Shown here piece after piece: positions 26,501 through 31,270 of a stretch of 64,000 bases of DNA (position 1 is its first letter; every line of letters begins with the position of its first letter). The DNA comes from Chitinophaga pendula. Lineage in GTDB: Bacteria; Bacteroidota; Bacteroidia; Chitinophagales; Chitinophagaceae. A model generated the notes under the pieces. The model searched no databases. It saw nothing but the letters and a program-made list of their open reading frames with translations, and was not told the DNA's origin. Location: NCBI RefSeq assembly GCF_020386615.1, contig NZ_CP077769.1:2046001-2110000 (forward strand), given 5' to 3'. The translations under genes were made by a program, and so were the position numbers.

Positions 26501-29500
26501 ATAGACGGCTTACCCTATCAACAGATCATGGATAGCGCGGACTGGGAATTGAGGGTAATTAATGAGGATATCTATAGGAATGATACAGGGGCGCTGGAAA
26601 CAGGTATTACATCGTTACTACTAGTACCGTTTGATCTGTCTTCAGATTATATGTTGCGCGCGAGTTTGTTCCTGCTTGACGATGCTAGTTACCGGCTGGT
26701 GCTGGTGGTACATCATATTGCTTTTGATGCCTGGTCTACCGGTGTTCTGGTGAAAGAGTTATCTGCCGTTTATGCGGCTCATCGTCAGGGAGTGCCTGCT
26801 GTGTTGCCGGCATTGCGGATACAATATGCCGACTATGCGCTATGGCAACGCTCTTACCTGGAAGGAGCGCTACTGGCTCCCAAGCTGGACTACTGGCGGA
26901 ACCGGTTGGGTGGCTTATATCCGCTGGAACTGCCTTTGGATTATCCACGTCCGGCTGTTCAGAGCCAGCGGGGCGCTGTCCGGTATTTGTCGGTGAATAA
27001 GACGCTGACGGCTGACTTGCAGGCTTTATCCCAATCGCATGGTGTGACTTTGTTTATGACATTGTTGTCGGTGTTTAAGGTGTTGCTCTATCGTTATACG
27101 GGTCAGTCAGATATCTGCGTAGGTACTCCTGTTGCAGGCCGCAGTCACCAGGAGCAGGAAGGCTTGTTGGGCTTTTTTGTCAATACTTTGGCTATCCGGA
27201 GTACGGTATCCGGTAGGGAACCTTTTACCACGTTGTTAGCGTCGCTGAAGTCCGGATTGTTATCGGATTATGATCACCAGGATGTTCCATTTGAGAAAGT
27301 GGTAGAGCAGTTGACCGATCAGCGTGATATGAGTCGCAGCCCGTTGTTCCAGGTGATGTTTTTATTAGAGCATGAACAGGAGGAAGGAGGGTTGGCATTA
27401 GCAGATATAACGATCCGCGATGTGGCAGCTGAGCAGCGGACCTCCAAGTTTGACCTGACGCTGTCGGTAACGGTGCTGGCAGAGGGACTGTCAGTGGGTA
27501 TAGAATACTGCACCGATCTGTTCGGTGCGAGTACGATAGAGCGGTTAGGAGGGCATTACCTGTCATTATTAAGTGCTGTCGTGGCGTCTCCTTCCGGTCA
27601 TATCGGAACATTATCATTGCTGGGTACCGGCGAAGCCGAACAACTGGAGCTGTTATCACAAGGAGCGATACACCATTATGAAGCCTTTGACACGGTTGCT
27701 GATCTGTTTGAAAGACAGGCATTGCAGACTCCGGCGGGTGTTGCCGTTTATTTTGAGGGAGCGGCCCTGACCTATAGGGAGCTGGATGAACGCTCCAATC
27801 AGTTAGGGCATTACCTGTTGGCGCAGGGAGTAGGACCGGATGTGTTAGTGCCGGTATGTATGGACCGTAGCCTGGAGCTGGTTATCTCGTTGTTAGGCGT
27901 ACTGAAGGCGGGAGGTGCTTATGTGCCTTTAGATCCGTCTTATCCTGAAGATCGTTTAGGTTATATGTTGTCGGATAGTGGGGCCTCCGTGGTGTTGAGT
28001 AGTAATCGTGGTAATGGTTTAATGGATCAGCTATTTATGGATGGTCAGCCTCTTCACGGTCATCATCTTCATGTAGATACTGAATGGTCTGCTGTATCTG
28101 TTTATCCTACATCAAAAGTACCCCGTTCTGCGACCAGTAGTAATATTGCTTATGTGATCTATACTTCTGGAACGAGTGGTCGTCCTAAGGGAGTGGCAAA
28201 TGAACACGGTGGATTATTGAACCGCTTGCAGTGGGGCCTTTCTTATTTTGGATTGCATATTGAAGATCGTTTATTGCAGAAGACCAGTATTGGCTTTGAT
28301 GTATCCTTAAATGAGTTATGCTGGCCGTTGGTGAGTGGGGCCTGTTTACATTTAGCCAGTCCGGAGGGACATAAAGACCCTGTTTATATTAAGGAGGCGT
28401 TGGAACGTAGTGGTATCACCACGGTTCATTTTGTGCCTTCGATGTTATCTGCATTTTTGGATGTGTTAAGTGTGGGTGATCTTCCTTCGCTGGTGCGGGT
28501 GTTATGCAGTGGAGAGTCGCTGTTGCCGCACCATATAAAACATTTACAGTCTAAACTACCGCATGTTACTTTATATAACCTTTATGGGCCGACGGAGGCA
28601 GGCATAGAGGTGAGCTACTGGCAGGTTCCGGATGGTTATACCGGTGATCTGGTGCCTATCGGCCGGCCGGTGAGCAACACGCGTTTGTCTATCCTGGATG
28701 TGTCGGGCAATCCGGTGCCAGTGGGAGTAGCCGGGGAGTTGTGCATTGGCGGTATCCAGGTGGCCCGTTGTTACCTGAATGAGGCAACGTTGACGGATAG
28801 CCGCTTCCGACAGACGGAGTTGGGTCGTCAATACCATACGGGTGATCTGGCCCGTTGGCAGCCCGACGGTAACATCATTTATCTGGGTCGCATGGATGGT
28901 CAGGTGAAGATCCGTGGTTACCGTATAGAAAAGGACGAGATCGTTCAATCTTTGCTGCGTCATGAAGCTATGCGTTCCGGTGTAGTAACGGTCTATGATC
29001 GGGAGGGGAGTGCTTACCTGGTGGCTTACTATACGGCAGATCGTTCTTTGTCATCTGGGGAGCTTCGTAGTTACCTGGAACGATGGCTGCCTGCTTACAT
29101 GATACCTACCTGGTTCATCCAACTGGAGCAGCTGCCGGTGAATAACAGTGGTAAACTGGATTACAAGGCATTGCCGGTTCCGGAACTCAGGGATGAAGAT
29201 GCGTATGTAAGTCCGGAAACAGCATTGGAGATACAAATAGCGGATATCTGGAAAGGCGTGCTTCAGGTTGCCAAGGTGGGTGTTACCGATAATTTCTTTG
29301 CAGTAGGCGGGCATTCACTCAAGCTGATACAACTGACGCAGAGAATGAACCAGCAATTAGACTGGCAACTGACGCTGAGTGATATTTTAAGATATCCGAC
29401 GATCAGAGAACTGATCCTACTGGCGCCGAAGGAAAAGAAAGACGACATTTTGATCCCGCTTAACAATATCTATCCCGGGCTTCCGGCATTGTATTGTTGT

Positions 29501-30166
29501 CCTCCTCTGGTAGGCGCTTCTTTTATTTACCTGGATCTGGCGAATGTAGTAGAAGGAACTTTCAACTGTTTTGGTTGGCAGGATGCCGGATTTATGAATA
29601 AAGCTGACTTTGACCAGAGTATTGCAATAAAAGCCGAACGTTTTGCCAAAGCTTTTATGGAGCAGGATACGACGAGGGTATGTACGTTGCTGGGTTTCTC
29701 TTTTGGAGGGACTGTAGCTTTTGAGGTCGCAAAAATATTAGAGCAAAAAGGGGTAGAGGTACAGCTGGTATTACTGGACAGGAATGTTAGCGAGTCCAAA
29801 TCCCGTAAGAGTAAAACGGGTATTGGTGACGACGAGACTTTAAGAGAAGAACTGGCATTGTTGGAAAACTGGTTGGATGATCTTAATGGATCGGAGGAAG
29901 AAAAAGAAAGGATTACCATGTTATTTCACCATAATATTAGTCTTACTCAGCAGTATAAGCAGACAGGTCGTATTAACGGGCCTATCAGGGCCTTTAAGTC
30001 GCGGCAAAATATAGGAGATAGTTTTGTCCACATGAAAGACTGGGCCAAGTACACTAAAGGATCATTTGAACATACTTATTTGAAGGGAGGGCATTACGAT
30101 GCTATCAGATTACCGGAAAATCTCCGTGTCATAGCGGCCATGTTGTCAGCAGCAAAAGTTTTATAA
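8507..30166 (+). CDS. Giant terminating NRPS: A-PCP-(C-A-PCP)x6-TE
   Basis: 7219 residues, seven adenylation domains. Approximate layout: A1 1-545, PCP1 S591, C1 H779, A2 1098-1645, PCP2 S1691, C2 H1879, A3 2197-2690, PCP3 S2728, C3 H2914, A4 3228-3728, PCP4 S3775, C4, A5 4288-4792, PCP5 S4836, C5, A6 5336-5836, PCP6 S5883, C6, A7 6390-6893, PCP7 S6937, TE from about 6978 (GFSFGG with S7065, H7196). By-eye pocket codes: A1 DAKQAALILK and A2 DAKQVALILK (unusual), A3 DLTKIGEVGK (Asn, confident), A4 and A6 DAEHIGEVTK (acidic pocket, perhaps a basic residue), A5 and A7 DVNHLSLIEK (close to Ser DVWHLSLIDK). No epimerisation or methylation domains are seen. There is no N-terminal docking domain; it starts directly with A1 and must receive the chain at the C2 domain of the preceding protein. 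The type I TE implies release by hydrolysis or cyclisation. Confidence 0.95.
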   Translation: MSRSFIHSVIDNRSAALKDRVAIEEEAISISYGHLLENSNQIANLLVSLGVVTGDVVGVAMYSSIRLVTSMLACFKSDSIYLPLDVSQPVNRLRLMLLQAPPKVLITTAEQLEDVRVLLIDNDIPVPVLIGLPDTAAVTINSLTLEGMHLIEVDTTKVQVMRWEDGIYQLSVTTLNEYDVIAPDIVQSPDAGNYIFYTSGSTGLPKGILGCHESLSHYILWHQEEFEVNTESRISQLAPVTFDASLKDILVALAAGATLCIPSPGIRYQIPLLTRWLKDQRISLLQTVPSMFRLVVRNLKEQNILLTDIRYVALAGERLYGRDVSNWRSVSGESAVIANLYGLTETTILKSCYRIPHWDWEPGEVIPVGQAISNTLIAVINENGLCTEGEVGEVYIKTPYVTKGYLDTVLNEALFIQNPLVSDRIDMVCRTGDIGRYRVDGSLELLGRRDDQVKLHGVRVELDGVKRLLLRQEGIEQVELLLHQDEELNSTLLCYYTGRQYESTQLRHQLEQELPAAHLPGHYIWLEEFPLNVNGKVDRKRLPRPDSLSGGDNYEAPHAGLEQELSGIWQQILGVDRISRTASFFVVGGSSLKAIQLLSRIYKEYEVQLTIADIFKHTTLAAQSALIGASIKVNYEPIPPAAPQAHYPLSFAQRRLWVVAQRESSAQPFNGLEVYHLEGILNPAALSSAFMTLLERHESLRTVFVMSGGEPVQRILEVSDTGFSISYEDISDLPDRETQLSHFMQQLQERPFVLSEGPLLRVSLLRQSSTQHMLLLSIHHIISDEWSMQIMVRELLSLYNAYSDGLSSPLSPLRIHYKDYSEWQRNTIGAGQFDTDRKYWLSRLSGDLPVLALIPDHTRPSVPSYRGDQLQFIIESTISSSFRTYLDSRGATLFMGLLTVVKTLLYRYTGQQDLIIGTPVAGREHPDLEEQVGYYLNTLALRSYPSGEDSFNTYLSQIKSVSLEGFAHQGYPFDHLVEELGVGADLSRNPLFDVAIILQNIDVNHGHSLHMHGISVTAEHPELHISKGDLRFQFVEQDGRISGSIEYNTDLYDRPRIEQMVSDLHTVLSGLLQDPDQRLRDLLHKDDTVLLRANFTRPFELTPPVPLITVIEEQVSRNPDGLAVEEENSSISYVELSRQSNRLSHLLYSYGLTEVCTGVCLGAGIGVVTVLLGCIKSGSIYMPVDLSQPPKRLQYLLRESRPGLLITTLGELTSLVPLLEELDCRVPYLLGLPESSDNMLNSLSLDVHGLISISGTTARLLRDQEGVYTSSEVALEDYESAFPAVEPSEGKGGYIFYTSGSTGHPKGIRGRLDSLSHYIGWHTGCFGMNRESRISQLAPVTFDASLKDILSALYSGGTLCVPSAGTRQQIPQLLTWLSARKVTVLQTVPTLFRLLTRSLKDSGERLSSLRHIVLAGERLYGRDVENWQSHQGRGAMLSNLYGLTETTILKSCYHITETVWGAGDAIPVGFAMKDAVFGVLDGDELCGIGEIGEVYIRSPYMSGGYLDESLNGSLFVQNPLLSDRIDMVCRTGDIGRYRVDGSLELLGRRDDQVKLHGVRVELDGVKRLLLRQEGIEQVELLLHQDEELNGTLLCYYTGRQYESTQLRHQLEQELPAAHLPGHYIWLEEFPLNVNGKVDRKRLPRPDSLSGGDNYEAPHAGLEQELSGIWQQILGVDRISRTASFFVVGGSSLKAIQLLSRIYKEYEVQLTIADIFKHTTLAAQAALIGASIKVNYEPIPPAAPQAHYPLSFAQRRLWVLHQLEEGMVAYSRPVAYLIKGIFNKEAFDKAFEQVIRRHESLRTRFQVFEGEPRQYIVPYEEMNVHVRYEASTYATNKEAAILNKIRQEGERAFDLENGPLIRIVMLQLASNEHLMVLSIHHIVSDEWSVALLLREIIAGYNAGVAAQMISRSDLRIQYRDYTHWQIANVDQKQQEARKYWHEKLNGTLPLLELPLDKPRPLRQSFRGEQLKIQLPVALKNSLQQKTDANGATLFMGLVALVNTLLYRYTGQNDIIIGMPVSGREHPDLENQVGFYVNNVVLRTYLDGTTNFDDYLEVVRETMVDAYNYQNYPFERLIEELNVVRDISRTALFDVAVIWQDKDREQADALMDQLSIDNYQVEVTSSLYDLSFWFLENTDGIRLILEYNTDLFEKARIIQMGAHFQQIMTVILSDNDAPLNSISYLSEAEKQHLLAMHTQEVRLPSEELLTTYFSTHSVTYPDRIALVDKKGSYSYSDLEEKSNKLAHRLQQHRTGKDVPVAILLKRNVWSAISIIGVLKTGAPYLPIDVSYPTDRVLLLLRDAGVEILITDRTDISWEGTTLTTDELEFTLDNLSSEGLSIVNSLEDPAYIIYTSGSSGTPKGVMVPHRALMNYLHWANHYYFQGTAGHSFGVFTSLSFDLTITSLLSGLIRGDKVFLIEEDAEAALQIVFSHEEITAVKLTPAHILLIDLIDITSTKINTAIVGGEALLEEHVNILKRLNPDMRIFNEYGPTETTVGCAVQEISSSDISIGRPIWNTQILLLDEHLQLQPEGITGEICIGGGGLALGYLRQQELTDQKFIKHPYQNGLLYRTGDRGRWAFKGELLYEGRYDEQVKIRGYRVEPGEVENILLQFHSVSQAVVIANKERTGLLAYIVPTENFERESIYTFLRQRLPAYMVPVSISILEELPLTTNGKIDKQSLPEPDKLSIAVFKEPVNDVEVSLLAVWKELLELDRISTADDFFMLGGHSLLAIKMIIAIRSALDVELTLKEIFEYTTIAALSSYILDNNKVKELPAIVAGERPAHLPLSYSQERLWFIDQMGGSEHYHISAVLDLTGQLDIAALTAAFRQVLGRHEVLRTVIQAIDGTPYQQIIDGAEWQLSVIDEDIYKQDPGALAAGISTLLLTPFDLSSDYMLRASLFVLDDASYRLVLVVHHIAFDAWSTGVLVKELSAVYAAHRQGVPAVLPALRIQYADYALWQRSYLEGALLASKLDYWRNRLGGLSPLELPLDYPRPAVQSQRGAIHRLRIDRELTADLQALSQSHGVTLFMTLLSVFKVLLYRYTGQSDICVGTPVAGRSHQEQEGLLGFFVNTLAIRSTVSGMEPFTTLLASLKSGLLSDYDHQDVPFEKVVEQLTDQRDMSRSPLFQVMFLLEHEQEEGGLALADITIRDVAAEQRTSKFDLTLSVTVLAEELLLGIEYCTDLFGASTIERLGGHYLSLLGAVVASPSGHIGTLPLLGADETAALLSMSHGPVLTYPADQTLLDLFREQVIYNGDGIAVIYGDDNLTYADLDKRSSQLAHYLSIKGAGHGMLIGLCTGRNLEMIVGMLGILKAGAGYVPMDPSYPADRLHYMLSDTGARLVVTHSAQQSILSTNVDAYELLMVDRLPSLTDNYSDHVVGQVSPSDVAYVIYTSGSTGRPKGVTITHGGVVNLVHAQTAAMNITSVDRILQFSNYSFDASVEQIFLSLCNGSSLVLYPQGLELDITGFTSLLEATGVTHLHATPGFLEQLPDGRLAGLKRLIAGGDVCSRELLLRWKDRVSFYNEYGPTETTVTALEYPSSISSVAPSGVVPIGRPLANVSAYILDDFGQLQPEGVTGELYLSGVQVSNGYLNQPLLNASVFVADPFIPGNRMYRTGDLCRRQSDGNILFVGRKDEQIKLRGYRIELGEIEEVLQSYDGVQQAAVRLYSVAPHTAQLLGYVVWAGERDPDGLLSYLSSKVPGYMLPTQLIDMDSFPLTVNGKLDKGALPVPDMVPDTVYAGARNELEQQLVDMWEQLLGRAPIGITDNFFSLGGHSLLIMRLLAALRKELGIEVPVKALFQYPTISALSTYLSEQPSVPLIPAIVAGERPVHLPLSYSQERLWFIDQVGGSEHYHISAVLDLAGQLDIAALTAAFRQVIERHEVLRTVIRTIDGTPYQQIMDGAEWQLRVIDEDIYKQDPGALAAGISTLLLTPFDLSSDYMLRASLFVLDDASYRLVLVVHHIAFDAWSTGVLVKELSALYAAHAEGIPAYRQGVLAVLPALRIQYADYALWQRSYLEGALLASKLNYWRNRLGGLSPLELPLDYPRPAVQSQRGAIHRLRIDRELTADLQALSQSHGVTLFMTLLSVFKVLLYRYTGQSDICVGTPVAGRSHQEQEGLLGFFVNTLAIRSTVSGREPFTTLLASLKSGLLSDYDHQDVPFEKVVEQLVDQRDMSRSPLFQVMFLLEHEQEEGGLALADITIRDVAAEQRTSKFDLTLSVTVLAEGLSVGIEYCTDLFGASTIERLGGHYLSLLSAVVASPSGHIGTLSLLGTGEAEQLELLSQGAIHHYEAFDTVADLFERQALQTPAGVAVYFEGAALTYRELDERSNQLGHYLLAQGVGPDVLVPVCMDRSLELVISLLGVLKAGGAYVPLDPSYPEDRLGYMLSDSGASVVLSSNRGNGLMDQLFMDGQPLHGHHLHVDTEWSAVSVYPTSKVPRSATSSNIAYVIYTSGTSGRPKGVANEHGGLLNRLQWGLSYFGLHIEDRLLQKTSIGFDVSLNELCWPLVSGACLHLASPEGHKDPVYIKEALERSGITTVHFVPSMLSAFLDVLSVGDLPSLVRVLCSGESLLPHHIKHLQSKLPHVTLYNLYGPTEAGIEVSYWQVPDGYTGDLVPIGRPVSNTRLSILDVSGNPVPVGVAGELCIGGIQVARCYLNEATLTDSRFRQTELGRQYYTGDLARWQPDGNIIYLGRMDGQVKIRGYRIEKDEIVQSLLRHEAMRSGVVTVYDREGSAYLVAYYTADRSLSSGELRSYLEQWLPAYMIPTWFIQLEQLPVNNSGKLDYKALPVPDITSDVPYIPARNGLEQQLVDMWEQLLGRTPIGITDNFFSLGGHSLLIMRLLAALRKELGIEVPVKALFQYPTISVLSTYLSEQPSVPLIPAIVAGERPVHLPLSYSQERLWFIDQVGGSEHYHISAVLDLAGQLDIAALTAAFRQVIERHEVLRTVIQTIDGLPYQQIMDSADWELRVINEDIYRNDTGALETGITSLLLVPFDLSSDYMLRASLFVLDDTSYRLVLVVHHIAFDAWSTGVLVKELSAVYAAHRQGVPAVLPALRIQYADYALWQRSYLEGALLASKLDYWRNRLGGLSPLELPLDYPRPAVQSQRGAVHRLRIDRELTADLQALSQSHGVTLFMTLLSVFKVLLYRYTGQSDICVGTPVAGRSHQEQEGLLGFFVNTLAIRSTVSGREPFTTLLASLKSGLLSDYDHQDVSFEKVVEQLTDQRDMSRSPLFQVMFLLEHEQEEGGLALADITIRDVAAEQRTSKFDLTLSVTVLAEELLLGIEYCTDLFGASTIERLGGHYLSLLGAVVASPSGHIGTLPLLGADETAALLSMSHGPVLTYPADQTLLDLFREQVIYNGDGIAVIYGDDNLTYADLDKRSSQLAHYLSIKGAGHGMLIGLCTGRNLEMIVGMLGILKAGAGYVPMDPSYPADRLHYMLSDTGARLVVTHSAQQSILSTNVDAYELLMVDRLPSLTDNYSDHVVGQVSPSDVAYVIYTSGSTGRPKGVTITHGGVVNLVHAQTAAMNITSADRILQFSNYSFDASVEQIFLSLCNGSSLVLYPQGLELDIAGFTSLLEATGVTHLHATPGFLEQLPDGRLAGLKRLIAGGDVCSRELLLRWKDRVSFYNEYGPTETTVTALEYPSSISSVAPSGVVPIGRPLANVSAYILDDFGQLQPEGVTGELYLSGVQVSNGYLNQPLLNASVFVADPFIPGNRMYRTGDLCRRQSDGNILFVGRKDEQIKLRGYRIELGEIEEVLQSYDGVQQAAVRLYSVAPHTAQLLGYVVWAGERDPDGLLSYLSSKVPGYMLPTQLIDMDSFPLTVNGKLDKGALPVPDMVPDTVYAGARNELEQQLVDMWEQLLGRTPIGITDNFFSLGGHSLLIMRLLAALRKELGIEVPVKALFQYPTISALSTYLSEQPSVPLIPAIVAGERPVHLPLSYSQERLWFIDQVGGSEHYHISAVLDLAGQLDIAALIAAFRQVIERHEVLRTVIQTIDGLPYQQIMDSADWELRVINEDIYRNDTGALETGITSLLLVPFDLSSDYMLRASLFLLDDASYRLVLVVHHIAFDAWSTGVLVKELSAVYAAHRQGVPAVLPALRIQYADYALWQRSYLEGALLAPKLDYWRNRLGGLYPLELPLDYPRPAVQSQRGAVRYLSVNKTLTADLQALSQSHGVTLFMTLLSVFKVLLYRYTGQSDICVGTPVAGRSHQEQEGLLGFFVNTLAIRSTVSGREPFTTLLASLKSGLLSDYDHQDVPFEKVVEQLTDQRDMSRSPLFQVMFLLEHEQEEGGLALADITIRDVAAEQRTSKFDLTLSVTVLAEGLSVGIEYCTDLFGASTIERLGGHYLSLLSAVVASPSGHIGTLSLLGTGEAEQLELLSQGAIHHYEAFDTVADLFERQALQTPAGVAVYFEGAALTYRELDERSNQLGHYLLAQGVGPDVLVPVCMDRSLELVISLLGVLKAGGAYVPLDPSYPEDRLGYMLSDSGASVVLSSNRGNGLMDQLFMDGQPLHGHHLHVDTEWSAVSVYPTSKVPRSATSSNIAYVIYTSGTSGRPKGVANEHGGLLNRLQWGLSYFGLHIEDRLLQKTSIGFDVSLNELCWPLVSGACLHLASPEGHKDPVYIKEALERSGITTVHFVPSMLSAFLDVLSVGDLPSLVRVLCSGESLLPHHIKHLQSKLPHVTLYNLYGPTEAGIEVSYWQVPDGYTGDLVPIGRPVSNTRLSILDVSGNPVPVGVAGELCIGGIQVARCYLNEATLTDSRFRQTELGRQYHTGDLARWQPDGNIIYLGRMDGQVKIRGYRIEKDEIVQSLLRHEAMRSGVVTVYDREGSAYLVAYYTADRSLSSGELRSYLERWLPAYMIPTWFIQLEQLPVNNSGKLDYKALPVPELRDEDAYVSPETALEIQIADIWKGVLQVAKVGVTDNFFAVGGHSLKLIQLTQRMNQQLDWQLTLSDILRYPTIRELILLAPKEKKDDILIPLNNIYPGLPALYCCPPLVGASFIYLDLANVVEGTFNCFGWQDAGFMNKADFDQSIAIKAERFAKAFMEQDTTRVCTLLGFSFGGTVAFEVAKILEQKGVEVQLVLLDRNVSESKSRKSKTGIGDDETLREELALLENWLDDLNGSEEEKERITMLFHHNISLTQQYKQTGRINGPIRAFKSRQNIGDSFVHMKDWAKYTKGSFEHTYLKGGHYDAIRLPENLRVIAAMLSAAKVL
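9754..13775 (+). repeat. NRPS module repeat, copy b
   Basis: Counterpart of 4889-8289. It starts abruptly inside the A1 domain of the giant NRPS (just before the CRTGD motif) and ends abruptly inside the start of C2 (after the FAQRRLWV motif). The first 1.25 kb of the gene, coding the substrate-binding part of A1, is clearly diverged from the other two Lys239-type A domains, whereas the C-terminal A subdomain, PCP1, C1, A2 and PCP2 are almost identical to the previous gene. Confidence 0.9.
16826..22880 (+). repeat. Bimodule tandem duplication, copy 1 (C3-A4-PCP4-C4-A5)
   Basis: This ~6.05 kb stretch is repeated at 23150-29183. The offset is 6324 nt up to the C4 domain and 6303 nt after it, because C4 contains a 21-nt (7-residue) insertion near 20460 that C6 lacks. 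Long runs, including synonymous sites, are identical between copies. The intervening 22.88-23.15 kb is PCP5, itself nearly identical to PCP4 and PCP6. Confidence 0.93.
23150..29183 (+). repeat. Bimodule tandem duplication, copy 2 (C5-A6-PCP6-C6-A7)
   Basis: Second copy of the two-module unit. The A-domain pockets are unchanged relative to copy 1, so the duplication should add an identical dipeptide to the product. C5 and C6 carry a few local differences (for example residues near the start of C5 and a different strand near 26980). Similarity stops at about 29183, where the divergent PCP7 and thioesterase begin. Confidence 0.93.
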
Positions 30167-30182
30167 ACAAAAAAATATAGTT

Positions 30183-31148
30183 ATGAGCTTACAAAAAAAT
30201 CAGATAACCATTGGAGAGGAACAACTACCCCGGCTAGTAACGCTTGAAGCCAATACGGGGATCTCCGAATTTGTCGATTGGCACAATAGCAATAAAGAAT
30301 GGCTGGAGACCAGCTTATTGAAGTCTGGTGCTTTGCTGATAAGAGGTGTAGCAATAAATACTATAGGTGATTTTAGCCAGCTTATGGCGCAAATTTGTCC
30401 GAAGTCTGATAGTTTTCTGGATGGGAATTCTAGTAGGAGTAAGCATACATCGAATGTATACAATGCATCAGAATATGATAATGGAGCTATCATCAGATTG
30501 CATACAGAATATTCATATTCCAATCTATGGCCGTCGAGGATTTTCTTTTGTTGTATTAACGTGGCTACGACGGGAGGGGAGACGACTGTTGGAGATGCTA
30601 AACGAATGCTAGATCTGCTGTCGCCTGAAATTGTAGAAGAATTCGAAAGAAAGGGCATTACCTATATCCGTAATCTGCATGGAGGCGCCGGGCTTGGTCC
30701 TTCCTGGCAGGAGGCTTTCGAAACGAAAAGTAAAACTTTCCTGGAAGAATATTGCCAAAAGAATGCAATAGAAGTACAATGGAAGGCAGGTGATGCTGTG
30801 AGATTAGTACAGGTACGACCCGCTATCAGGCGACATCCTGTTACGGGCGACAGGATATGGTTTAACCAGGTAGATCAGTTTTATCCGATCATTTATGGAG
30901 AAGATGTATTCAATACCCTGATGCAGTTATGTAACAATGAGCATGATGCGTTGCCTATGTATGCCAGATATGGTGACGGTACGGAAATCCAGCAGGAATA
31001 TATAGAAGAGATTGTAAAATTACTGGATGAAGTGCTGATACCTGTGCCCTGGCAGAAAGGAGATCTGCTAATGGTCGATAATATGTTGTCGCTGCATGGT
31101 AGATTACCATTTACCGGTGAACGGAAAGTGCTGGTATCTATGACCTGA
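30183..31148 (+). CDS. SyrP/AsnO-like Fe(II)/2-oxoglutarate-dependent hydroxylase
   Basis: TauD-superfamily oxygenase of the type that beta-hydroxylates amino acids for NRPS assembly lines. The iron-binding facial triad appears as H107-T-E109 (the HxE form, as I recall for AsnO and VioC, rather than HxD) and H305 near the C-terminus, with R314 placed to bind 2-oxoglutarate. The segments around 107-135 (HTEYSYS, GGETT) and WFNQ near 225 fit the SyrP group. It starts 16 nt after the giant NRPS on the same strand, so it is almost certainly co-transcribed. The likely target is the Asn (module A3) or another residue on its carrier protein; whether it acts on the free or tethered amino acid cannot be told. 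Confidence 0.85.
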   Translation: MSLQKNQITIGEEQLPRLVTLEANTGISEFVDWHNSNKEWLETSLLKSGALLIRGVAINTIGDFSQLMAQICPKSDSFLDGNSSRSKHTSNVYNASEYDNGAIIRLHTEYSYSNLWPSRIFFCCINVATTGGETTVGDAKRMLDLLSPEIVEEFERKGITYIRNLHGGAGLGPSWQEAFETKSKTFLEEYCQKNAIEVQWKAGDAVRLVQVRPAIRRHPVTGDRIWFNQVDQFYPIIYGEDVFNTLMQLCNNEHDALPMYARYGDGTEIQQEYIEEIVKLLDEVLIPVPWQKGDLLMVDNMLSLHGRLPFTGERKVLVSMT

Positions 31149-31270
31149 TATAAAATATACATACCGGGGTTCTGTCTTTAGTTATTTGCCCGCAAGTCTG
31201 TAAAAAAGCCCCACCTTTTAGAGAAAAGAATGCCCTGAAATCCCATTGCTATGCCCATAATCTATAGACA

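Noticed and set aside
5911..29919. Many antisense and shifted open frames of 60-205 codons inside the NRPS genes, several repeated almost identically.
   Set aside because: They are shadows of the duplicated NRPS modules; their repetition follows the module repeats and they lack gene signals.
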